Positions 1 through 6,600 of a stretch of 7,142 nt of DNA are shown piece by piece (within the stretch, counting starts at the first letter, position 1; each line of letters starts with the position of its first letter). Both the position numbers and the translations under genes were made by a program. The stretch is from Desulforudis sp. (GTDB lineage Bacteria; Bacillota; Desulfotomaculia; Desulfotomaculales; Desulforudaceae), in NCBI GenBank assembly GCA_014859075.1, contig JACUUW010000097.1, positions 1 to 7,142 of the forward strand. Direction: 5' to 3'. The notes beneath the pieces are model-generated. The model saw nothing but the letters and a program-made list of their open reading frames with translations. It did not search any database and was not told the origin of the DNA.

Positions 1-485
1 GGCCGGACGATAACCGGCAGCTTAAGGTCTTCGGAAAGGTCGAAAGCCCGGCGGGTCACCTCCAGCGCCTCCTGGGGGGTCCCGGGATCGAGCACCGGCA
101 GCTTGGCGAAGCGGGCGAACAAGCGTGTGTCCTGCTCGTTCTGGGAGCTGTGCGGGCCGGGGTCGTCTGCGACCAGGATCACCAGGCTGCCTGGAACGCC
201 CAGGTAGGCCAGGGTCATTAGTGGGTCGGCGGCCACGTTGAGACCGACGTGTTTCATGGTGCAAAAGGCCCGGGCCCCGGCAAAGGCGGCCCCGGCCGCG
301 ACCTCAAGGGCCACTTTTTCGTTGACTGACCACTCGGTGTGGAAGCCGTGCTGTTTTGACAGCCGGACGAGCGTGGCCATGATTTCCGAGGAAGGCGTCC
401 CCGGGTAGCCGGCGGCCACCTGCACGCCGCCGGCCAACGCCCCGTAGGCGATGGCCTGGTTACCCATCAGAAGTTTGACCGGCAA
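1..485 (-). CDS. iorA: Indolepyruvate:ferredoxin oxidoreductase alpha subunit, N-terminal part (runs off the left edge)
   Basis: IorA is the thiamine-diphosphate subunit that oxidatively decarboxylates aryl pyruvates (from Trp, Phe, Tyr) to aryl-acetyl-CoA, passing electrons to ferredoxin. It acts in the cytoplasm with IorB. About 161 codons are visible; the family is usually around 600 residues, so the middle and the C-terminal 2[4Fe-4S] domain lie outside. Recognisable motifs are MGNQAIAYGAL (7-17), GYPGTPSSE (26-34), WSVNEKVALE (52-61, with the conserved Glu near the cofactor), MKHVGLNVAADP (77-88) and DDPGPHSSQNEQDTR (107-121), a pattern typical of IorA rather than pyruvate oxidoreductases. 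I chose the TTG at 485-483, preceded by GGGGGGA (497-491) at 5 nt; the in-frame ATG at 467-465 is the alternative. It diverges from the ferredoxin/AOR genes, consistent with shared amino-acid or aryl-acid metabolism. The assignment is firm; substrate preference is inferred. Confidence 0.93.
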   Translation of the reverse strand, partial: MPVKLLMGNQAIAYGALAGGVQVAAGYPGTPSSEIMATLVRLSKQHGFHTEWSVNEKVALEVAAGAAFAGARAFCTMKHVGLNVAADPLMTLAYLGVPGSLVILVADDPGPHSSQNEQDTRLFARFAKLPVLDPGTPQEALEVTRRAFDLSEDLKLPVIVR

Positions 486-506
486 TATACTCCCCCCGCT
501 TGAACA

Positions 507-528
507 GGTCTTGTTCTTAAACAAGATC
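507..528. promoter_or_regulatory. Imperfect inverted repeat, candidate operator between divergent genes
   Basis: The arms GGTCTTGTT and AACAAGATC flank a 4-nt CTTA centre. The inner six bases of each arm (510-515 and 520-525) are exactly complementary, the next pair also matches, and one of the two outer pairs is a G/T mismatch. It sits about where the iorA transcript should begin, immediately downstream of the extended -10 on the minus strand, a position suited to a repressor. No regulator gene is visible in the window. A short transcript hairpin is the alternative reading. Confidence 0.4.
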
Positions 529-537
529 AGTATAACA
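529..537 (-). promoter_or_regulatory. Extended -10 promoter element for iorA
   Basis: On the minus strand the sequence reads TG-T-TATACT (537 to 529), an extended -10 with five of six consensus bases and the upstream TG. No convincing -35 is seen, which extended -10 promoters tolerate. It lies about 45 nt upstream of the iorA start. The core is nearly symmetric, so the plus strand also reads TATAAC (531-536), a possible -10 for the ferredoxin/AOR genes, although only a weak -35 (TCTTGT, 509-514) precedes it. Confidence 0.45.
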
Positions 538-681
538 TGGTTTTCGGACGTGCGACGGCGCTTTTCGCCATCCAGGCGGGGGATGGGCAAGAACGGTTTT
601 CGGTCGAAGAAAGGCGGGTTGAGGAGGGATCCGCCGGTTAAACGGCGAATCATATGACCACCCTGAAGGAGGCATGTTAGT

Positions 682-1101
682 ATGGCCCGCGTTCTGACCG
701 TAAGACACATCAACCGTTGCATTGCTTGCTATTCCTGCATGCTGGCCTGCACCCGCGCTGTTTACGGCCAGTTTTCCCTGGTCCGGAGCGCCATTCAGAT
801 CCGGACCCGGGGCGGCCTGCAGAGCAAGCTGGCCGCCGACGTTTGCCTGGGGTGCGCCGAACCGGCCTGTGCCCGGGCCTGCCCCCGGGAAGCGTTGTTA
901 TCGCGCAAAGGCGGCGGTGTTGTTTTTATCCGGTCGCGGTGTGACGGTTGCGCGGCCTGTGTTGAGGCTTGTATCGCCCGGGTGATCCGGATGGACCCCG
1001 AAGACGGCCGGCCGATCGTCTGCGTGCAGTGCGGGACCTGCGTCCGGTACTGTCCCCACGGCGTGTTGGCGATGGCGGCGGTCGGCGAAGGGGGTGCCTG
1101 A
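682..1101 (+). CDS. Four-cluster [4Fe-4S] ferredoxin, AorA/DmsB-like electron-transfer subunit
   Basis: This 139-residue soluble protein should shuttle electrons between the AOR catalytic subunit and ferredoxin or other partners. Sixteen cysteines fall in four groups: C13-x2-C16-x2-C19-x3-C23, C55-x2-C58-x4-C63-x3-C67, C87-x2-C90-x2-C93-x3-C97 and C114-x2-C117-x2-C120-x3-C124. This is the layout of the four-cubane subunits of the DmsB/HycB family and of bacterial AOR small subunits (AorA). There is no signal peptide or membrane span. The ATG follows AAGGAGG (666-672) at 9 nt. The AOR gene starts at its stop codon, so the two are almost certainly co-transcribed and probably form a complex. No flavin subunit (AorC type) is present in the window. 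The cluster count is a reading of Cys motifs; the AorA role comes from context and I am moderately sure of it. Confidence 0.9.
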   Translation: MARVLTVRHINRCIACYSCMLACTRAVYGQFSLVRSAIQIRTRGGLQSKLAADVCLGCAEPACARACPREALLSRKGGGVVFIRSRCDGCAACVEACIARVIRMDPEDGRPIVCVQCGTCVRYCPHGVLAMAAVGEGGA

Positions 1102-1102
1102 A

Positions 1103-2833
1103 TTGCCGGCGGCGATGACCGTCCTGAATGTCGACCTCGACGGACTGACTTGGAAAAGCGAACAACGCACCGACCTGTCCGATTACCTGGGGGGTATCGG
1201 GCTGGCGACGAAGTTGTTCGCGGACCGGTGGCGGCCGGGACTGGTTCCCCTTGATCCTGCCCAGCCGGTGGTGCTGGCCATCGGACCGCTGTCCACCGTG
1301 TTTCCACTGGTGACCAAGACGGCGGCGGTATTTCATTCCCCGCTGACCGGGGAGTGGGGGGAGAGCTACGCGGGGATGCGTCTGGCCCCGGCGCTTCGGT
1401 TCGCGGGCTATGACGCCCTCATCATGACCGGGCGTGCACCGCACCCGGTGTACCTGGTGGTGACCAGTGACGGGGTGGCCTTCCGGGACGCCCGGGGAAT
1501 CTGGGGGCTGACGACGGAGGAAACCGGGCGGATCCTCCGGGAATGGGAGACCGGGCGAGGACACCGGAGTACGCTGCGCATCGGCCCCGCCGGGGAAAGG
1601 GGCGTGGCTTTCGCCGGGGTGAACGTGGACACTTTCCGGCATTTCGGACGGCTCGGGCTGGGATCGGTTTTCGGGAGCAAGAACCTGAAAGCGCTGGTCG
1701 TTCACGGGAACAGGAGTTATCCCATCCCGGACCGGAAAGCCTATCGGGAGGTTTACGACGAAGTCTACGCCCGGGCGGTCGACACCGACCTGATGGAAAA
1801 ATACCACGATTTGGGCACCGCCGGGAACGTCCTGGTGTTAAACGGTTTGGGGGCCTTACCGACCCGCAACCTGCGGCAGAACCGCTTTGAGCGCGCCGCG
1901 CGGATCAGCGGCGAGGCTTTTGCCGAGAATACGCTGATCCGAAAACTGGCTTGTCCGGGCTGTCCGGTGGGCTGCATCCACATCGGCCTCTACCGGCGAC
2001 AGTTTGGTACTGGTTACGAATACGAGAGCACCACGCTGGCCTACGACCACGAACTGGTTTACGCCCTGGGTTCGCTGCTGGGCATGACTGATACCGACAG
2101 CGTCTACGCGCTGATTGAAAAGACCGAACTGTTGGGGCTGGACGCCATCACGAGCGGTGTGTTGCTGGCCTGGGCCACCGAGGCGCAGGAGAAGGGCCTG
2201 ATCACCGGGGATCAGTTGGGAGTGCGGCTCTCTTTCGGGGAGCCGGAGGGTCACCTGCATGTGCTGGACCGGATCGTTAGTCAGCCGAGCGACTTCTATC
2301 GGACCATGGCCGGAGGGTTGGCCGCAGCCGCGGCCACCTACGGCGGCCGGGATTTCGCCCTGATCCTCGGGGGATACGAGATGGCCGGTTATCACACCGG
2401 CTATGGGTTTCTGCTCGGCCAGGCCGTCGGGGCCCGGCACTCACACCTGTGCAATGCCGGGTATAGCCTGGACCAGAAAACTGGTCCGGACTTGGACCGC
2501 GACGCCCTGGTGGACGGCCTGATCGCCGAAGAGAAGTGGCGCCAGGTATTGAACAGCCTGTGCATCTGCCTTTTCGGGCGCGGGGTGTGGACGGTGGAAA
2601 TGGTCCAAAAGGCGTTGGGCTGTCTGGGGATCAGCAGCGAAGAGGAATTGCTGTCTGGACTGGGGGAAAGGATCTTCAATCTGAAGAACCGCATCAAGCG
2701 CGAGATGGGTTTTGACTACCGGCGCCTCGAGTTTCCGCGCCGCTGCCTGGAAACCCCATCCCTCCAGGGACGGCTGGACGAAGAAGTGTTGTACGACTTA
2801 CTGAAGTGCTACATTGCGAAGGCCGGGGTCTGA
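1103..2833 (+). CDS. aor: Aldehyde:ferredoxin oxidoreductase family catalytic subunit (tungsten/molybdo-bispterin)
   Basis: Interconverts aldehydes and carboxylic acids with ferredoxin-type electrons at a W- or Mo-bispterin centre plus one [4Fe-4S] cluster, in the cytoplasm. Numbered from the TTG at 1103 (576 residues; Pyrococcus AOR is about 605): SPLTG (79-83), FAGYDA (100-105), RLGLGSVFGSKNLKA (183-197), YEYES (305-309), cluster ligands C284-x2-C287-x3-C291 and C489 (in ICLF), and the pterin-loop region ELLGLD (342-347). The TTG is preferred because GAAGGGGG (1087-1094) is 8 nt upstream; GTG at 1094 would overlap that site and ATG at 1115 is too far from it. The gene follows the ferredoxin stop directly, implying coupled translation. 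Both pterin motifs differ from the Pyrococcus DxxGL(D/C) form: ExxGLD, and NSLCIC at 484-489. YEMAGYHTG (425-433) and GARHSHL (443-449) mark a bacterial subclade. The substrate cannot be told. Confidence 0.93.
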   Translation: MPAAMTVLNVDLDGLTWKSEQRTDLSDYLGGIGLATKLFADRWRPGLVPLDPAQPVVLAIGPLSTVFPLVTKTAAVFHSPLTGEWGESYAGMRLAPALRFAGYDALIMTGRAPHPVYLVVTSDGVAFRDARGIWGLTTEETGRILREWETGRGHRSTLRIGPAGERGVAFAGVNVDTFRHFGRLGLGSVFGSKNLKALVVHGNRSYPIPDRKAYREVYDEVYARAVDTDLMEKYHDLGTAGNVLVLNGLGALPTRNLRQNRFERAARISGEAFAENTLIRKLACPGCPVGCIHIGLYRRQFGTGYEYESTTLAYDHELVYALGSLLGMTDTDSVYALIEKTELLGLDAITSGVLLAWATEAQEKGLITGDQLGVRLSFGEPEGHLHVLDRIVSQPSDFYRTMAGGLAAAAATYGGRDFALILGGYEMAGYHTGYGFLLGQAVGARHSHLCNAGYSLDQKTGPDLDRDALVDGLIAEEKWRQVLNSLCICLFGRGVWTVEMVQKALGCLGISSEEELLSGLGERIFNLKNRIKREMGFDYRRLEFPRRCLETPSLQGRLDEEVLYDLLKCYIAKAGV

Positions 2834-2888
2834 GGTGCGTCGAGGCCCGGAGTGCCGGATTCGTGAAACCAGTGAGGAGGTAACCGGC

Positions 2889-2990
2889 GTGACGTCAAGA
2901 AAATCTGGCTTCAATTGGGTGTTTCCAGTGCTGGTCCTGGTCATTCTTACAGTGCTGGTGTTCGTCTTTTCCCGCACCGCCGTCTATTGA
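2889..2990 (+). CDS. Small single-span membrane peptide, 33 aa, function unknown
   Basis: A GTG start at 2889 is preceded by GAGGAGG (2874-2880) at 8 nt, one of the best ribosome sites in the window. The 33-residue product has a short polar basic N-terminus (TSRKSG), then a continuous hydrophobic segment from about residue 10 to 27 made almost wholly of Val, Leu, Ile and Phe, then SRTAVY. It should be a single transmembrane helix. There is no lipobox Cys. It starts 55 nt after the AOR stop with no terminator between, so it may be the last gene of that operon; its stop overlaps the -35 box of the tRNA promoter. I do not recognise the family. An in-frame GTG at 2835 exists but lacks a ribosome site. 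Coding is supported only by the ribosome site and the membrane-like composition. Confidence 0.6.
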   Translation: MTSRKSGFNWVFPVLVLVILTVLVFVFSRTAVY

Positions 2991-3017
2991 CACCCATCGG
3001 CCGGCGTTTGCTAGAAT
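2987..3017 (+). promoter_or_regulatory. Promoter for tRNA-Asn
   Basis: A perfect TTGACA (2987-2992) and TAGAAT (3012-3017) are separated by 19 nt. The -10 is extended by TG at 3009-3010, which helps offset the long spacer. Transcription would begin near 3024, about 28 nt before the mature tRNA 5' end. The -35 overlaps the stop codon of the small membrane ORF. Confidence 0.6.
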
Positions 3018-3051
3018 GCTGACTGTGAAACACCATATTCCGACATTCCGT

Positions 3052-3126
3052 TCCGCGATAGCTCAACGGTAGAGCAACCGGCTGTTAACCGGTAGGTTGT
3101 AGGTTCGAATCCTACTCGCGGAGCCA
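3052..3126 (+). tRNA. tRNA-Asn (anticodon GTT)
   Basis: A complete cloverleaf can be drawn. The acceptor is TCCGCGA (3052-3058) with TCGCGGA (3116-3122), seven perfect pairs. The D stem is GCTC (3061-3064) with GAGC (3072-3075). The anticodon stem is ACCGG (3077-3081) with CCGGT (3089-3093) around a loop holding GTT at 3084-3086. The variable loop is 5 nt, and the T stem GTAGG/CCTAC encloses TTCGAAT. The discriminator is G3123 and CCA is encoded at 3124-3126. There is no intron or long variable arm. It decodes AAC/AAU. It stands alone, with its own promoter upstream and a hairpin downstream. Confidence 0.97.
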
Positions 3127-3136
3127 TTATTAAGAA

Positions 3137-3171
3137 ACCGTCTCTGGGAAAGAGGCGGTACGCGACTTTTT
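3137..3171 (+). terminator. Probable rho-independent terminator after tRNA-Asn
   Basis: ACCGTCTCT (3137-3145) pairs with AGAGGCGGT (3151-3159), nine pairs including one G-U, around a GGGAA loop. A T5 run lies at 3167-3171, seven bases after the stem, which is further than ideal. The position, 11 nt past the tRNA CCA end, fits termination of the tRNA transcript. Confidence 0.5.
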
Positions 3172-3190
3172 AGAAGCAATCTTGACATAA

Positions 3191-3460
3191 ATCGGCACTT
3201 ATGAAATTGTAATAATATGGTCTTTAGACACGGAACCCGCGCTCATTCATGATTCCCAGGAAGCGCCACTGTGTTTCATCACCCAGGTTTTCAGGACGTC
3301 ACCGCCCGTTACCCAGCCCGCCGACTCTCTATGATCTGGGCCTGGAGCAGGCAGTCGAAGCATTGGCCAACCGATTCCAGGATCCGAGTTGATCAGGCTG
3401 CTTGAAGAAAATGTGCGGAAAGAAACCGAAGAACCGGACCACTTTTTCGTCGGGATATAA
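3191..3460 (+). pseudogene. Possible decayed coding remnant with frame switches; otherwise gene-free stretch
   Basis: No intact gene lies between the tRNA and the ORF at 3507. One plus-strand frame is open from 3191 to a TGA at 3332. At 3327-3389 the protein-like sequence shifts frame (LYDLGLEQAVEALANRFQDP), and at 3386-3460 it returns to the first frame (ELIRLLEENVRKETEE, then PDHFFVGI and TAA). One inserted and one lost base about 55 nt apart would join these. The joined tail faintly recalls the C-terminal end of PP2C-type phosphatases (DGLxD then a final hydrophobic strand), but that is a guess. No ribosome site or start is evident. It could equally be non-coding DNA. Confidence 0.3.
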
Positions 3461-3461
3461 T
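3456..3461 (+). promoter_or_regulatory. -10 box, possible promoter of the small ORF and sensor gene
   Basis: A perfect TATAAT lies at 3456-3461, 45 nt upstream of the 29-codon ORF and 145 nt upstream of the sensor gene. No good -35 is found at 16-18 nt (the bases there are GC-rich) and there is no TG extension, so activity may need an activator. It overlaps the stop codon of the proposed remnant. Confidence 0.35.
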
Positions 3462-3506
3462 CGATGGGGGCGTGCCAGATAGTTAAGGCCAAAAAAAGGA
3501 GGTTTG

Positions 3507-3596
3507 ATGGTAACTGTTGGAGGAAAGGGAGTATTGCTGAAGAATATAGAAAAAGATAAATTCTGCACTAATTCGAAAAAGTCGATGGGGAAATGA
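3507..3596 (+). CDS. Small Lys-rich ORF, 29 aa, directly upstream of the sensor gene
   Basis: ATG at 3507 follows AAGGAGG (3496-3502) with a 4-nt spacer. The 29-residue product starts MVTVGGKGVLLKN and continues with charged, Lys-rich sequence containing one Cys (residue 20); no membrane segment or known motif is seen. Its TGA ends 10 nt before the ATG of the large sensor gene and overlaps that gene's weak GAGG ribosome site, so ribosomes finishing here could re-initiate downstream. This suggests a coupling leader or a small protein of unknown role. The DNA is clearly more AT-rich than the genes on either side. Coding is inferred from the ribosome site and spacing alone. Confidence 0.45.
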   Translation: MVTVGGKGVLLKNIEKDKFCTNSKKSMGK

Positions 3597-3606
3597 GGCT
3601 TGGTTC

Positions 3607-6600
3607 ATGTTTTGTCCTCCGGAAAACGGCACTTTCAGCGAACTTGTTGACTTAGATGCCCTGCAGCGATTGCAAGACGATTTCACGGAGGTAACCGGAC
3701 TGGCGACCTCTATCCTGGACCCTGACGGCCAGGTGCTAAACCACTCGAGCGCGAATGATGTCTGCGAGCGGTTCCACCGCCGTTCCCCCCTCGGCAGGAG
3801 CCGTTGCCGGGAAAGCCACCGCCGCCTCCTGGACGCGGCGGTCGAAAAACGGGACGAGATCGTCCAGGTTTGCGATAATGGTTTGGCCAGTGTCGCCATT
3901 CCCCTCCGCCTTGCCGGCCGGTACCTGGCGACACTGGTTGTGAGCCAGGCGTTTTTTTTGCCACTGGATGAAGGCCGCTTCCGGGCACAGGCGCGGGAGC
4001 TTGGCTTGGAGCAGGAACCCTACCTGGTTGCGCTCCGCGGTCTCAGGGTGATGCCGGTAGAACGGTTTCTGAAAATGGCCCGTCTGCTTGCCAACGTGGT
4101 CAGCCTGCTTTCGGACCTCGGCCAGCGGAACCTGGAACAGAGAATACTGGACGAGCAGCTGCAGCGGGAGCGCGCGCACCTGAGTGCCATCTTCCAGGGT
4201 TCGGGTGACGGCATGCGCATTATCGGCACTGACTACCGAATTGTGCAGCAGAACCGGGAGATGGAACTGCTGTCCGGCGTGCCTGGGCACCGGGCCGTGG
4301 GCCGAAAGTGTTTCCAGACTTTTCACCACCCTTATTGCGGCAGCGAAAACTGCGTTCTGCAGCGCATTCTGGCGGGCGAACAGCGCCTGGAACTCGAGGT
4401 CGAGAAGGTGCGGCCGGACGGGCGAAGAATAGACGTGGACGCAATCGCCACCCCGCTGAAGGACGCTTCCGGCCGGATCGTGGGTGTGATCGAAAGTTTC
4501 CGGGACATCACCGAGCGCAAGCGGATGGAAGAGGCGCTCCGGGCTTCGAAGGATGCGCTGCGCGTGGTTTTCAACAGCGTCTATGATGCCATCTTCCTCT
4601 TCGAATTGGACGGAGCGATCATCGACGTCAACGAAAAGATGCTGGAGATGTATGGAGTCGAACGGGAACAGGCGCTCAACCTTTCCTTTGCAGAAGACTA
4701 TTCCGGCTCCGACAATCCCGTGGAAAGCCTGCCGGAGATTTGGGACAAGGCCGCCGCGGGGGAAGACCAGCTTTTCGAATGGCGGGCGCGCCGGCCGAAC
4801 GACGGTTCAATCTTTGACGCCGAAGTATTCCTGCGTAAACTGAGCCTCGACGGAAAAGCCGTGATCCTGGCCACCGTCCGCGACATCACCGAAAGCAAGC
4901 AGAACCGGCTGGCATTGCAACGGGCCAACGAGGAGCTGGAAGCTACGAATGAAGAGATGACGGCCGTCAATGAGGAACTGATCTCGGCCGAGGAAGAACT
5001 GAAGGATCAGGTCCAGAAGTTGGAAACCAGCAGGGAGGCCCTGGAGTCTGCCAACCGGAGGCTGTTGGACATCATTGATTTCCTGCCCGACGCCACCTTC
5101 GTCATTGACCGGGAAAGAAAGGTAATTGCCTGGAACCGGGCGATAGAAGTAATGTCGGGCGTGTCGAAAGAGGACATCTTCGGGAAGGGCGACTACGCCT
5201 ACGCTGTTCCCTTCTACGGCAAGCCAGGACCCACCCTGATCGACTTGGTCGGTGCCGATGACCCTGAAACTGAGAAGCGCTACGAATACGTCCACCGAAA
5301 GGGCCAAACTGTGTACGCGGAGGTTTTCGTTCCGTCTCTCCGGGAAGGGCGCGGCGCTTTTCTCTGGGTCAAGGCTTCGCCGCTGTATGACCGCCACGGC
5401 AACCTGGCCGGGGCGATTGAGTCCATTCGTGACATCACGGAACAGCGCCGGGCAAGGGAGGAGCTAAACCTGCAAAAGGCTTATTTCCAGCAGCTCTTCG
5501 AGAATTCACCCGAGGGAATTGTCATGCTGGACAAAGAGGACCGGATTATGCGGGCCAACAAAGGTTTTCAGGAATTGTTCCAGTACGGGCCGGAAGAAGT
5601 CGTCGGCCGCCCGATCAACGAAATTCTCGCCCCGGAAGAGATGGCGGAGGAGGCGTTCCTCTTGTCCCGTAGCGTGCTGGACGGCCGGGTGGTGCAGAAG
5701 GAATCGGTGCGCCGGCGCAAGGACGGCACTCTGGTCGACGTGTCGATACTCGGCTATCCCATTGTATTGGGTAACCAACTGGTCGGCATCTACGGCATCT
5801 ACAGTGACATCACTGAACGGAAGCGGGTTCAGGACCGGTTGAAATACTTGAGCCTGCACGACCCACTCACCGGGCTGTTCAACCGCGCCTACTTCGAGCA
5901 GGAGATGCAGCGTCTCGCGGGCGGCCGCCACACCCCGGTGGGTGTGATTCTGTGTGACGTGGACGGGCTCAAGATGATCAACGATACCTTGGGACACGAT
6001 GAAGGGGATACCTTGCTGAGAAAGGCCGCGGACGTGGTCCGGGAATCGTTTCGCGTCGGCGATGTGGTTGCCCGGGTAGGGGGCGACGAGTTTGCGGTAT
6101 TGCTCCCCGCAAGCGACCGGCAGTCTGTGGAAGGCGCCGTTCAGCGGATGAGAGATGCAATCGAGTTTTACAACTCAAGAAACCCCGGACTTCCGCTGAG
6201 CATTTCCGTGGGCTTTGCGGTAAGCGGTGACGAGCGGGCGAACCTCGTCGAACTGTTCAAAGAAGCGGACAACAACATGTATCGGGAGAAGCTGCACCGC
6301 AGCCGGAGCGCCCGCAGCGCCATTGTGCACACGCTGATGAAGGCGCTTGAGGCCAGGGACTTTATCACCGAAGGCCACGCGGAGCGGTTGCAGAAACTGG
6401 TGGTGGCCATGGCGGCGGTCCTGGACCTGCCCGAACGCCGGATCATCGATCTGCGCCTCCTGGCTCAGTTTCATGACATTGGCAAAGTGGGGATCCCCGA
6501 CCGCATTCTCTTCAAATCGGGGCCGCTCACCCCTGAGGAAAGGGTGGAGATGCAGCGGCATTGTGAGATCGGTCATCGCATCGCGCTGTCGGCCCCCGAC

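Noticed and set aside
654..680. Eight-codon micro-ORF (MTTLKEAC) ending just before the ferredoxin ATG
   Set aside because: No ribosome site at a workable distance; it overlaps the ferredoxin ribosome site and is short enough to be chance.
451..708. Open frames of 68 (+) and 63 (-) codons across the iorA-ferredoxin intergenic region
   Set aside because: They overlap the iorA start and control region, lack good ribosome sites, and their translations look like non-coding GC-rich sequence.
926..1807. Long minus-strand open frame (293 codons) opposite the ferredoxin and AOR genes
   Set aside because: Its product is Pro/Arg/Gln/His-rich with no recognisable motif, and the opposite strand encodes two clearly identified proteins. 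It is a GC-rich shadow frame.
3193..3210. Sigma-54-like GGCAC...TTG sequence
   Set aside because: The GC of the -12 element is missing at the required spacing from the -24 GG.
3182..3213. TTGACA (3182-3187) with TGTAAT (3208-3213) as a promoter
   Set aside because: The spacer is 20 nt with no TG extension, and no intact gene follows closely.
3247..3568. Minus-strand open frames of about 80 codons between the tRNA and the sensor gene
   Set aside because: No ribosome sites or motifs; composition looks random and one overlaps the strong ribosome site of the small plus-strand ORF.
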